From Campylobacterales bacterium (GTDB taxonomy: Bacteria > Campylobacterota > Campylobacteria > Campylobacterales > Sulfurimonadaceae): a stretch of DNA of 64,000 nucleotides. The notes beneath the pieces were generated by a model. It was not told the origin of the DNA and ran no database searches. It was given only the letters and a program-made list of their open reading frames with translations. Location of the stretch: the NCBI GenBank assembly GCA_016938175.1, contig JAFGVE010000034.1:62001-126000 (forward strand), in the 5' to 3' direction. The position numbers and the translations under genes are program-made. Position 1 is the stretch's first letter, and every line of letters begins with the position of its first letter. Positions 1 through 8,468 of this stretch are shown here, one piece after another.

Positions 1-1239
1 GTAGCAGGTCAACTGTTAATAGAAAATAATCTATTAACTTTTGATTACTATTGGGATTTTTCAATTTATGAAAATAATTCATATAATTATCAAAATGAGA
101 AAGAAGTTATAAATATTGTACAAGAAAAACTAATATCTATTTTTAATAATGAGTTACAACAAAAAAATGATCACTATACTTTAGGTTTGAGTGGTGGTAT
201 GGATAGTAGACTGGCTTTTGCCATTTTGAAGAAGTTAAATTTATTGGATAACACAAAATTTTTCACATATGGATATAATAAAAATATTTTAGAGTCATTG
301 ATTGCACAAAAATTACTTAAATTAGAAAAATTATCAAATTGGAGTTTTCATAAATTAATTCATACTTCCTATACGAACGCTTTAAACAAATTTGCAAAAT
401 TTACTGCTGCTAGTGTAAGCTTTGCTCATTCACATATTTATGATTATTTAGATAATCAAAATGCCAAAAATTTTATTTCAACTTATTATTCTGATGCAAT
501 TTTTGGTTATTCTACGGAGAATAAGAAAAATGATACATATTTAGATGTTGATTATTTTATATCTTTAGAAATATATAAAGAATTTATACCTCAAAAAATC
601 TTAACAATCATTAATGATGATATTAGAAATTCACTAAAAAATTATAATACCGATTTTAATTATAGTTCAATAAATGAATATAAATATATAATAGAAAGAC
701 ATACAAAATTTCATATGAATTTATTATTCATACAATCACAAAAAGCTTCAAATGTATTAACTCCTTTTGCTAATTTCGAATTATTTGAAGTATTTATAAG
801 CTTGCCTATTAAATATAGAATTAACAAAAAAATAATAGTAGACATAATCAAAAATATTGATTATAAATATATTAATGATGTGGAAGATTCTTCAAGTAAA
901 AAAGTGTATTTTGAAAAGACTTTTAATAATATATTTAAAAATTTTGACAATATATTAATTTTGTCAAGAAAAATTTTAAATATTATTTTATTTAATTTAA
1001 CACGAGGTAGGTTATTTGTTTTTGATAAAAATTCAACTGAAATTCAAGCAATTGAATTAATTAAGAACTATCAAAATGATTTGAATAATGCTTCAAATTT
1101 TTTTAATCTAAAAAATTTAATCAATGATAGTCTCTCTAACAAGTTAAAAAAAGTACCCTCACATGGGAAACCTATTGCTATCAGATATCAATTAATAGAC
1201 TTATATAGATTATTAGAAGAAAATAATGAAAAAAATTAG
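1..1239 (+). CDS. Asparagine synthase-like amidotransferase, C-terminal part (5' end outside window)
   Basis: The reading frame is open from the first base, so the true start lies before the window. The PP-loop ATP-pyrophosphatase motif S-G-G-M-D-S is at bases 190-207; a start codon placed there (TTG at 187) would cut into the motif and is wrong. This is the C-terminal synthetase domain of the AsnB family, which activates a carboxylate with ATP and transfers ammonia to it. AsnB-like proteins in surface-glycan clusters often amidate a sugar acid instead of making asparagine. The stop overlaps the next glycosyltransferase start by 14 bases, so the two are co-transcribed. Base composition is extremely AT-rich (12 G+C in bases 841-900), which suggests acquisition by transfer. 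The glutaminase domain cannot be seen. Confidence 0.8.
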   Translation, partial: VAGQLLIENNLLTFDYYWDFSIYENNSYNYQNEKEVINIVQEKLISIFNNELQQKNDHYTLGLSGGMDSRLAFAILKKLNLLDNTKFFTYGYNKNILESLIAQKLLKLEKLSNWSFHKLIHTSYTNALNKFAKFTAASVSFAHSHIYDYLDNQNAKNFISTYYSDAIFGYSTENKKNDTYLDVDYFISLEIYKEFIPQKILTIINDDIRNSLKNYNTDFNYSSINEYKYIIERHTKFHMNLLFIQSQKASNVLTPFANFELFEVFISLPIKYRINKKIIVDIIKNIDYKYINDVEDSSSKKVYFEKTFNNIFKNFDNILILSRKILNIILFNLTRGRLFVFDKNSTEIQAIELIKNYQNDLNNASNFFNLKNLINDSLSNKLKKVPSHGKPIAIRYQLIDLYRLLEENNEKN

Positions 1240-1966
1240 TGTGTTATTATCAGTCAGAGATGGAGAACTATTTCTTGCCAATACTATTGATAGTGTTTTA
1301 AATCAAACATATTCAGAGTTAGAATTAATTGTAGTAGTTAACTGTTCAACGGACAATAGTCTTAAAATTATCCAAGACTTTGATGATGATAGGGTAAAAG
1401 TATATGAAACTAATATATGCCAATTAAGTTTTAATTTAAATTATGCACTATCAAAAGCTTCAGGTGAATACATTGCAAGAATAGATGCCGATGACATTGC
1501 TATGCCTGATAGACTAGAAAAACAAGTGAAGTGTATTGAAGAGTATAATTATGATGTAGTTGGATCAAACATAGATTATATAGATGAAAATGGTAGAGGC
1601 ATTGGTAATAAAAGATATCCTGAATCTAATATTGAAATAAGAAGTAAAATATTTTACAAGGCGGTATTAGTTCATCCATCAATATTAACAAAAAGAGAAC
1701 TTTTACTTAAAAATGGTGGGTATTTAGGTGGAAAATTTGCGCAAGATTATGATATATGGCTGAGAATCATGAGAGATAAAAATATTAAATTTTACAACAT
1801 TCAAGAGCCATTATTACAATACAGAATACATCCTTCTCAAACAAAAGGCAATCGATATTCTTATGCTGAAGTTGCAGGATATTTACTTAAAGAGTCAATA
1901 TATTCTAAATCCTTTACATATTTTCTTGGTGCGTTTATATATTATGTAAAGGCTTTAGTAAAATGA
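1226..1966 (+). CDS. Glycosyltransferase family 2
   Basis: GT-A fold glycosyltransferase of 246 residues that would transfer a sugar from a nucleotide sugar to a lipid-linked glycan at the cytoplasmic membrane face. The N-terminus has the usual GT2 pattern (S-V-L-L-S-V-R-D, then S-V-L-N-Q-T-Y). The metal-binding acidic motif D-A-D-D is at residues 87-90. A conserved Q-D-Y-D-I-W-L-R block further on contributes the catalytic acidic residue in this family. It overlaps the asparagine-synthase-like gene upstream and the GT4 gene downstream by 4 bases, so it sits in one operon. Donor and acceptor cannot be told from sequence. Confidence 0.85.
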   Translation: MKKISVLLSVRDGELFLANTIDSVLNQTYSELELIVVVNCSTDNSLKIIQDFDDDRVKVYETNICQLSFNLNYALSKASGEYIARIDADDIAMPDRLEKQVKCIEEYNYDVVGSNIDYIDENGRGIGNKRYPESNIEIRSKIFYKAVLVHPSILTKRELLLKNGGYLGGKFAQDYDIWLRIMRDKNIKFYNIQEPLLQYRIHPSQTKGNRYSYAEVAGYLLKESIYSKSFTYFLGAFIYYVKALVK

Positions 1967-2988
1967 AGAAAATACTTTTTATAGTTACCAAGTCTGAAAA
2001 TGGTGGCGCACAAAAGTGGATAAAAGAACAAATGGAGATATTACGAGATCAGTATGAACTTTTTTTAGTTTCAGATGAAGAAGGGTGGCTTGTAAAGAAT
2101 ACTCAGTCCGATGATGTCTTGATAAGTCAAGATATCTACAAGAGATTTTCTTTAAGCTTTTTTTTGAAGTTTTTAGAGTTTGTTAAATTAAATGAAGTAG
2201 ATTTAATTATAGCTAGTTCTGCAAATGCTGGTATTTACGCAAGACTAATAAAATTTTTTTACAATTGTAAAGTTGTTTATGTAAGTCATGGCTGGTCATC
2301 TATTTATAATGGGGGTAAGCTTACTAAAGTATATACTTTCATTGAAAAACAACTTTCAAAACTTACTGATTCTATTTTATGTATTTCAGTTTCAGACTAT
2401 CAAAGAGCTAAAAGCTTCATTAAGATAAATGAAAATAAGTTAAAGTTACTTCCAAATAAAATTTTTCCAATGCAATCAAAAAGTAAGCGAAATAGTGGAA
2501 ACTTGAAACTGTTAACCGTTTCTCGTTTAAGGTATCCCAAGAGAGTTGATTTATTGATAGAGAGTCTGATAGATTTAAATATAGATTTATACATTGTTGG
2601 GAATGGACCTTTGATGAAAGAAATGAACAAATATAAAGCTAAAAATAATATATATTTTTTAGGTGAAATTGATGGATTTTCTGATTTTAAAGATTATGAC
2701 ATATTTGCATTGATTTCAGAAAGTGAAGGACTTCCTTTATCAGCTATTGAAGCAATGAGTGCTGGACTTCCTTTAATTTTAAGTGATGTTGGTGGGTGTA
2801 GTGAACTTATTAATGGAAATGGTACATTGGTAAATAATGAGAAAGATTCAATTATAAGGGGAGTTTCAGACTGTATTGAGAACTATGATGTTTATTCACA
2901 AAAATCAATAGAATTATTTAATCAAAAATATAATTTAGTCAATTATAAACATATATATTTCCGATATTATAAAGAAGTAATGAATTAA
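1963..2988 (+). CDS. Glycosyltransferase family 4 (GT-B)
   Basis: GT-B glycosyltransferase of 341 residues. The N-terminal domain begins with a G-G-A-Q-K-W acceptor-side loop. The C-terminal domain carries the retaining-GT E-x7-E motif, with E255 and E263 in S-E-G-L-P-L-S-A-I-E, followed by the A-G-L-P-L-I loop that binds the nucleotide. It is probably a retaining transferase adding one sugar of the surface glycan. The start overlaps the preceding GT2 gene. The stop lies only 4 bases from the end of the convergent sugar-phosphate transferase gene, so this is the last gene of the leftmost operon. Sugar specificity is unknown. Confidence 0.85.
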   Translation: MKKILFIVTKSENGGAQKWIKEQMEILRDQYELFLVSDEEGWLVKNTQSDDVLISQDIYKRFSLSFFLKFLEFVKLNEVDLIIASSANAGIYARLIKFFYNCKVVYVSHGWSSIYNGGKLTKVYTFIEKQLSKLTDSILCISVSDYQRAKSFIKINENKLKLLPNKIFPMQSKSKRNSGNLKLLTVSRLRYPKRVDLLIESLIDLNIDLYIVGNGPLMKEMNKYKAKNNIYFLGEIDGFSDFKDYDIFALISESEGLPLSAIEAMSAGLPLILSDVGGCSELINGNGTLVNNEKDSIIRGVSDCIENYDVYSQKSIELFNQKYNLVNYKHIYFRYYKEVMN

Positions 2989-2992
2989 GTAG

Positions 2993-3925
2993 CTATATTC
3001 CCTTTCTTCTTGTTACAACAATATATGTTTTCCATATTACTTTAAATTCTAAAATTATATTCCAATGTTTGATATAGTATAGATCATACATAAGTTTTTG
3101 TTTTGCATCTTCGGCATTTTCACCGTATGGGTACATAACTTGTGCCCAGCCTGTGATTCCTGGTTTTATAAGGTGGCGTTCTGAATAGTATGGAATTTGA
3201 CTTTCAAATTGATCAGTCCAGTATTTTCTTTCAGGTCTTGGTCCTATAAGGTGCATTTCACCTTTTAGTATGTTCAGTATTTGTGGAAGTTCATCAAACC
3301 TTGCTTTTCGCATAGTTTCACCCCATGGAAAAACTCTAGGGTCATTGTGACTCGCAAATTGGGCACCATTTTTTTCCGCATCAATTCTCATCGAACGAAA
3401 TTTATAGCATATGAACTCTTTATTCATATATCCCATTCTTTTTTGTTGAAAAAATACTGGTCCTGGTGATTGTTTTTTTATTTTTATCATTGAAAAAAGC
3501 ATAATTGGCCATGAAAATAAAATAAGACAAAATATGCCGAAGTAGTCTATTGATCTTTTTTGAAATATTTGCCACATAGTAAAAGGTTTTATGTCTTGTA
3601 AAAAATGAAGATCATTGTGTTCATCAGGGATGTAACATTTATGTAGGTATGTCTCCAAAAAGTTCTCTATAGTGATTATTTTTGCTTTAGTTCCATTCTC
3701 AAATTGTAAGCCAGTTAGGTATTTAATGATATCATCGTGAATAGTATCTGTTGTATTTAACACTATTAGTTTTGATTGACTTTTTTTTAGAGAATTTTGA
3801 AGTTCATGTAAAATAACATCACTTTCTATTGCTCGACATCTTATAATATCTATATGCTGGAACTTTTGAGTCAGTCGTACATGCTCCAAGTCAGTAAACT
3901 TATATTTTCTTCCAAGTATTATCAT
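2993..3925 (-). CDS. Monotopic undecaprenyl-phosphate sugar-1-phosphate transferase
   Basis: Bacterial sugar transferase (PF02397 type) of 310 residues, which starts glycan assembly by moving a phospho-sugar from a nucleotide sugar to undecaprenyl phosphate. There is a non-membrane N-terminal part (1-125), one hydrophobic re-entrant segment with a proline near 140 (about 128-149), then the catalytic domain. Key motifs are K-F-R-S-M-R at 175-180, the Asp-Glu catalytic dyad at 211-212 in R-F-D-E-L-P-Q, and G-P-R-P-E-R at 228-233. It lacks the four-helix N-terminal module of WcaJ/WbaP and is larger than PglC. It is the only minus-strand gene in the glycan cluster and has its own promoter region. 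The phospho-sugar is not determined. Confidence 0.88.
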   Translation of the reverse strand: MIILGRKYKFTDLEHVRLTQKFQHIDIIRCRAIESDVILHELQNSLKKSQSKLIVLNTTDTIHDDIIKYLTGLQFENGTKAKIITIENFLETYLHKCYIPDEHNDLHFLQDIKPFTMWQIFQKRSIDYFGIFCLILFSWPIMLFSMIKIKKQSPGPVFFQQKRMGYMNKEFICYKFRSMRIDAEKNGAQFASHNDPRVFPWGETMRKARFDELPQILNILKGEMHLIGPRPERKYWTDQFESQIPYYSERHLIKPGITGWAQVMYPYGENAEDAKQKLMYDLYYIKHWNIILEFKVIWKTYIVVTRRKGI

Positions 3926-3967
3926 AGAGATGACTTATAAACTCCATATGTTGTTATAATAAGAAGA

Positions 3968-3973
3968 ATTATA
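3968..3973 (-). promoter_or_regulatory. Candidate -10 box for the monotopic sugar transferase
   Basis: Reading the minus strand, TATAAT occupies these bases, about 43 bases before the ATG at 3925. With the -10 box at 4034-4039 on the plus strand it forms a divergent promoter region of roughly 150 bases. No -35 element is evident, as is common in Campylobacterota. Confidence 0.45.
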
Positions 3974-4033
3974 GCTTATAAATATTAAACACAGGTTGTA
4001 TAGCAGAATCCAAAAATATTTATTTGAATTGAG

Positions 4034-4039
4034 TATAAT
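4034..4039 (+). promoter_or_regulatory. Candidate -10 box for the rfbACDB operon
   Basis: A perfect TATAAT lies 40 bases before the rfbA ATG, predicting a start of transcription near 4046 and a leader of about 34 bases that contains the AGGAG ribosome site at 4071-4075. No convincing -35 element is present. Confidence 0.55.
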
Positions 4040-4079
4040 AACAGCATTTAAAGTGCCCTATGAAAACAAAAGGAGAATT

Positions 4080-4970
4080 ATGAAAGGTATCGTGTTGGCT
4101 GGAGGCACTGGAACGAGACTCTATCCAATTACTAAGGGAGTTTCTAAACAGTTAGTGCCAATATATGATAAGCCAATGATTTATTATCCACTTTCTGTTT
4201 TAATGCTTGCAGGGATAACCGAAGTACTCATTATCTCTACTCCGCATGACCTGCCACGATTTGAAGAGCTTTTAGGTGATGGTAGTGATATAGGTATGCA
4301 GTTTTCATACGTTGTACAACCATCTCCAGATGGTCTTGCACAGGCTTTCATTCTTGGTGAAGAGTTTATTGGGGATGATGATGTTTGTCTTGTACTTGGA
4401 GATAATATCTTTTATGGTCAAGGACTCTCTAAACTCTTAGCTTCTTCTGTAAAAAATGCTAAAGAGGAGTCCAATGCTACTGTCTTTGGGTATTACGTAA
4501 GCGATCCGGAGCGTTATGGTGTTGCTGAGTTTGATGAAGCAGGCAATGTAACAAGCATAGAAGAAAAGCCTACTAAACCAAAAAGTAACTATGCCGTAGT
4601 AGGTCTTTACTTTTACCCAAATGATGTGGTGAAAAAAGCTAAAGAGGTGAAGCCTTCTGCTAGAGGTGAGTTAGAGATTACAACACTTAATCAAGATTAC
4701 TTAAATGAGAAGCGTTTAAAAGTTGAGCTTATGGGCAGAGGATATGCGTGGTTGGATACCGGAACTCATGAGAGTCTTTTAGAAGCATCTCAGTTTATAC
4801 AAACTATTGAAAATCGTCAATCACTCAAAGTGGCTTGTATAGAAGAGATAGCTTATGAGATGGGATATATTTCTAAAGAGAAGCTTCTTGAACTTGCAGA
4901 ACCACTAAAGAAAAACCAGTATGGACAGTACCTCATAAGACGTGCATCACTTCCTAGAGGACTGAAGTAG
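4080..4970 (+). CDS. rfbA: Glucose-1-phosphate thymidylyltransferase
   Basis: First step of dTDP-L-rhamnose synthesis: glucose-1-phosphate plus dTTP gives dTDP-glucose and pyrophosphate, in the cytoplasm. The 296-residue protein begins [14 protein letters not shown], the nucleotide-binding signature, followed by the sugar-site block [11 protein letters not shown] at 23-33. The open frame extends upstream to 3996, but the family N-terminus and the AGGAG site at 4071-4075 fix the start at ATG 4080. It heads a four-gene operon; one base separates it from rfbC. Length and motifs are fully typical of RmlA. Confidence 0.95.
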   Translation: MKGIVLAGGTGTRLYPITKGVSKQLVPIYDKPMIYYPLSVLMLAGITEVLIISTPHDLPRFEELLGDGSDIGMQFSYVVQPSPDGLAQAFILGEEFIGDDDVCLVLGDNIFYGQGLSKLLASSVKNAKEESNATVFGYYVSDPERYGVAEFDEAGNVTSIEEKPTKPKSNYAVVGLYFYPNDVVKKAKEVKPSARGELEITTLNQDYLNEKRLKVELMGRGYAWLDTGTHESLLEASQFIQTIENRQSLKVACIEEIAYEMGYISKEKLLELAEPLKKNQYGQYLIRRASLPRGLK

Positions 4971-4971
4971 T

Positions 4972-5547
4972 ATGACGTTTACAAGAACTACTATTCCTGA
5001 AGTACTCATCATTGAACCTACGGTTCATGGAGATGAGAGAGGTTACTTTGTAGAGACTTTTCGCGCAGATAAACTAGAAGAGTTTTTAGGCTATAAAGTA
5101 GACTTTTGCCAAGACAATGAATCGAAATCTTCTCGTGGTGTTTTAAGAGGACTTCACTACCAACTTCATCCTGCTGCACAGACTAAGTTAGTACGTGTCA
5201 TACAGGGAAAAGTTTTAGATGTAGCAGTAGACATTCGTAAAAACTCTCCTACATTTGGAAATCATGTGGCAGTTGAACTCTCAGGTGAAAATAAGAAGCA
5301 ACTTTTAGTTCCAAGAGGATTTGCTCACGGCTTTGTAGTACTTGAAGATGATACTGTGTTTGCATATAAAGTTGATAATTATTACTCACCTGAGAATGAC
5401 AGAGGAATAGCATTTGATGATGCAGACTTAAACATTGATTGGCAAATATCTTATGATGACTTAAATTTATCTGCAAAGGATAAAGTTCAACCAAAGCTCT
5501 CAGAAGCTAAAGATGTGTTTGAGTATGGAGTGAATTACTATGCTTAA
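4972..5547 (+). CDS. rfbC: dTDP-4-dehydrorhamnose 3,5-epimerase
   Basis: Cupin-fold epimerase that converts dTDP-4-keto-6-deoxyglucose to dTDP-4-keto-rhamnose, the third step of the pathway. The 191-residue length is typical. The catalytic histidine is H62 in R-G-L-H-Y-Q (59-64), and the H-G-F and Y-Y-S-P-E-N-D-R-G blocks of the family follow. It sits one base behind rfbA and overlaps rfbD by 8 bases, so translation is probably coupled. Nothing appears damaged. Confidence 0.95.
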   Translation: MTFTRTTIPEVLIIEPTVHGDERGYFVETFRADKLEEFLGYKVDFCQDNESKSSRGVLRGLHYQLHPAAQTKLVRVIQGKVLDVAVDIRKNSPTFGNHVAVELSGENKKQLLVPRGFAHGFVVLEDDTVFAYKVDNYYSPENDRGIAFDDADLNIDWQISYDDLNLSAKDKVQPKLSEAKDVFEYGVNYYA

Positions 5548-6406
5548 TGTTTTAGTAACAGGTAGTAATGGGCAACTCGGCTCAGAACTTCAAGTAATAT
5601 CTCAAGAGTATGAGTACAATTTTTTCTTTACAGATAGAGAGAGTATAGACATTACTAATAGAGATATTGTCCAAGATTTTATCTCACGTAACACTATAAA
5701 CTACATTATAAACAGTGCTGCATATACTGCTGTAGATAAGGCCGAGAGTGAAGAAGCACTTGCAAATGAAGTAAATCATATAGCCGTTAAAAACTTTGCA
5801 CAGCTTGCTAAAGAACATAACATTAAGCTTATACATATTTCGACAGACTATGTGTTTGATGGTACTAATCATAAACCATACAGTGAAGATGATAGTACTA
5901 ACCCTCAAGGTATCTATGGAGCTACGAAGCTTGCAGGCGAGAAAGCGCTACAAGAGATAAGTCCAAGTAACTCTATAATCATAAGAACTTCATGGGTATA
6001 CTCTAGCTTTGGAGCTAACTTTGTAAAAACTATGCTGCGTTTAGGCAAAGAGAGAGAGTCACTCGGTGTCATATTTGACCAAGTTGGTACACCTACTTAT
6101 GCAAGGGACTTAGCTAGTGCTATCTTAGATATTCTTCCAAGTATTAATAATCAACAAGTTGAAATTTATAATTACTCGAATGAAGGTGTATGTTCTTGGT
6201 ATGATTTTGCAAAGGCTATAATGGAGCTTTCACATACAAAGTGTGTAGTTAATGCTATAGAGACAAAAGAGTATCCTACACCTGCTTCAAGACCACATTA
6301 TAGTTTACTCAACAAGGCAAAAATAAAAAGAGAGTTTGGTATTACTATCCCTTACTGGAGAGATAGTTTACAAGAGTGTTTAGAACTTTTAGGAGAGAGT
6401 AAGTAA
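5540..6406 (+). CDS. rfbD: dTDP-4-dehydrorhamnose reductase
   Basis: Last step of dTDP-L-rhamnose synthesis: NAD(P)H-dependent reduction of the 4-keto group. Short-chain dehydrogenase fold of 288 residues, with the dinucleotide loop G-S-N-G-Q-L-G at 8-14 and the catalytic pair Y126 and K130 (Y-G-A-T-K). The S-T-D-Y-V-F-D-G block typical of RmlD is present at about 101-108. It overlaps rfbC by 8 bases and shares one base with rfbB. Typical length; no defects seen. Confidence 0.95.
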   Translation: MLNVLVTGSNGQLGSELQVISQEYEYNFFFTDRESIDITNRDIVQDFISRNTINYIINSAAYTAVDKAESEEALANEVNHIAVKNFAQLAKEHNIKLIHISTDYVFDGTNHKPYSEDDSTNPQGIYGATKLAGEKALQEISPSNSIIIRTSWVYSSFGANFVKTMLRLGKERESLGVIFDQVGTPTYARDLASAILDILPSINNQQVEIYNYSNEGVCSWYDFAKAIMELSHTKCVVNAIETKEYPTPASRPHYSLLNKAKIKREFGITIPYWRDSLQECLELLGESK

Positions 6407-7434
6407 TGTTCAACAATAAAAACAAAACAATTTTAGTAACAGGGTGTGCAGGATTTATAGGCTCTAACTTCGTTCCATATTTCCTTGAGAAATACCCAGA
6501 GTACAACTTAATAAACTTAGACTTACTTACATACGCAGGTAATCTAGAGAACCTTAAAGAGTGTGAAGGCAATCCAAGATATAAATTCATAAAAGGTGAT
6601 ATCTGTAATCGTGAACTTGTAGAGTTTATATTTAATGAGTATGACGTTAGAGGAGTCATACACTTTGCAGCAGAGTCTCATGTCGATAACTCCATTAAAA
6701 ATCCAGGTGTATTTGTAGAGACCAATGTAAACGGTACTTTTACACTTTTAGATGTAGCAAAAAAACATTGGATGGAGAAGCCATTTAGTTATAAAACTGA
6801 CTATGTAAATTGTCGATTTCACCATATCTCTACCGATGAAGTGTATGGAACACTCTCGGACAATCCTGAAGACTTATTTACAGAAGACACACCTTATGCT
6901 CCTAACTCTCCATACTCAGCAAGTAAAGCAAGTTCAGATATGATAGTACGTTCCTATCAAGAGACATACGGACTCAATACTGTCATAACGAACTGTTCAA
7001 ACAACTACGGACCCAAACAACATGATGAGAAACTCATCCCGACTATCATTAGAAAAGCATTAGCAGGTGAAGCTATTCCTATCTACGGTGATGGAAAGAA
7101 CATAAGAGACTGGCTCTACGTACTAGACCACTGTAAAGGTATAGACTTAGTTTATCACACAGGTAAAGAGGGAAATGTTTATAACATTGGTGGTAGAAAT
7201 GAGAGAACAAACTTACAGATAGTAGATACTATTACGACTATACTTGATGAGAGAGTTCCAAGAGAAGAAAAATCTTCATACAAAGACTTAATCACATTTG
7301 TAGAAGATAGAGCAGGACATGATAGACGTTATGCAATTGATGCAACAAAACTTGAAAATGAACTTGGCTGGCTGGCTGATGAGAACTTTGAGAGTGGGAT
7401 TGTGAAAACTGTTGAGTGGTATTTGAGTAAATAA
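6406..7434 (+). CDS. rfbB: dTDP-glucose 4,6-dehydratase
   Basis: Second step of dTDP-L-rhamnose synthesis: NAD-dependent conversion of dTDP-glucose to the 4-keto-6-deoxy sugar. 342 residues with the Rossmann loop G-C-A-G-F-I-G at 13-19, the S-T-D-E-V-Y-G block, and the catalytic Y170/K174 pair in Y-S-A-S-K. Its ATG overlaps the rfbD stop. It closes the rfbACDB set, and the GT10-like gene follows after 8 bases, so the operon probably continues into the glycosyltransferases. Confidence 0.95.
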   Translation: MFNNKNKTILVTGCAGFIGSNFVPYFLEKYPEYNLINLDLLTYAGNLENLKECEGNPRYKFIKGDICNRELVEFIFNEYDVRGVIHFAAESHVDNSIKNPGVFVETNVNGTFTLLDVAKKHWMEKPFSYKTDYVNCRFHHISTDEVYGTLSDNPEDLFTEDTPYAPNSPYSASKASSDMIVRSYQETYGLNTVITNCSNNYGPKQHDEKLIPTIIRKALAGEAIPIYGDGKNIRDWLYVLDHCKGIDLVYHTGKEGNVYNIGGRNERTNLQIVDTITTILDERVPREEKSSYKDLITFVEDRAGHDRRYAIDATKLENELGWLADENFESGIVKTVEWYLSK

Positions 7435-7442
7435 GGGGAAAC

Positions 7443-8456
7443 TTGAAGAAAATTATTTTACATAGTAATTATAGTATTTTAAATAAAAATGGCAATATGT
7501 TAAATAATGTCGGGGATGTTTCTGTAAAAGATTTCTTATACCAAATGTCAAAGCTCAAAGAAATAGGATTGAGCTTAGGTATTCGTTTTTATACATCTGA
7601 TGAAATTGACATTGATAACTCTTCAGCTATTATTTTTGTTGATATGCCAAATGACAAAGATCCTTTTTTCTTACAAGCTCAGAGATCCAAGAAAAAACTA
7701 TATTTAATGACATGGGAAAGTGGGATTATAAATTCAAGAAATTTCAATATTGACCTTCATAAAGTTTTTGATAAAGTATTTACATATGATGATAATTTGA
7801 TTGATGGAAAAAAATATATAAAACTAGCGTATGCATTCAAGTTTCCAGAGAGTATTGAAAAAAAATATTCAAATAAAAAACTTTGCTGTTTAATAGTAGG
7901 AAATAAGTTTTCTGCACATCCACTTGAGTTATATTCTCATAGACTAAAGTTAATCGATTGGTTTGAAAAAAATCACCCTGATGATTTTGATTTATATGGT
8001 CAAGGTTGGAATAAAATTATACCTCCAAAAAATATTTTTCATAGAATTATAAATAGATATAACTTTTTAAATCAATTTTTAAAGCCTAAAAGAGTTTCTT
8101 ATAAAGGAATAGTCGATAATAAATTTGAAACATATGCAAACTATAAATTTGCCGTGTGTTATGAAAATGCTAGAGATTTAACAGGGTATATCTCTGAAAA
8201 AATATTTGATTGTGTATTCTCAGGGTGTGTGCCAATTTACTGGGGAGCAGATAATATTAGTGACTTTATTCCAGTAGAGTGTTTTATAGATAAAAGAGAT
8301 TTTGTGTCTTTTGAAGATTTATATGATTTTATTTCGAATATGAGTGAAAAAGAGTATTTAAAATATTTAGATGCAATTGAAAAGTTTATACAAGAGAATA
8401 AAAACGGTATTTTTAGTGTTAATTACTTTACAAAAACAATAATCAAAAATTTGTGA
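7443..8456 (+). CDS. Glycosyltransferase family 10 (alpha-1,3/4-fucosyltransferase type)
   Basis: 337 residues. The C-terminal half holds the GT10 signature: Y-I-S-E-K-I-F around 249-255, followed by C-V-F-S-G-C-V-P-I-Y-W-G-A, the pattern that binds GDP-fucose in Helicobacter FucT and relatives. It would transfer a 6-deoxy sugar onto the growing glycan. The start is a TTG at 7443, preceded by the strong AAGGGG site at about 7433-7438; the first internal ATG would remove 18 conserved-looking residues. No GDP-fucose synthesis gene lies in this window, so the donor must be made elsewhere or differ. AT-rich like the left end of the cluster. Confidence 0.75.
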   Translation: MKKIILHSNYSILNKNGNMLNNVGDVSVKDFLYQMSKLKEIGLSLGIRFYTSDEIDIDNSSAIIFVDMPNDKDPFFLQAQRSKKKLYLMTWESGIINSRNFNIDLHKVFDKVFTYDDNLIDGKKYIKLAYAFKFPESIEKKYSNKKLCCLIVGNKFSAHPLELYSHRLKLIDWFEKNHPDDFDLYGQGWNKIIPPKNIFHRIINRYNFLNQFLKPKRVSYKGIVDNKFETYANYKFAVCYENARDLTGYISEKIFDCVFSGCVPIYWGADNISDFIPVECFIDKRDFVSFEDLYDFISNMSEKEYLKYLDAIEKFIQENKNGIFSVNYFTKTIIKNL

Positions 8457-8468
8457 GAAAGGAATGAT

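Noticed and set aside
3996..4079. Upstream extension of rfbA by 28 residues
   Set aside because: The extension crosses the promoter and ribosome-site region and does not match the RmlA N-terminus; ATG 4080 has AGGAG at the right distance.
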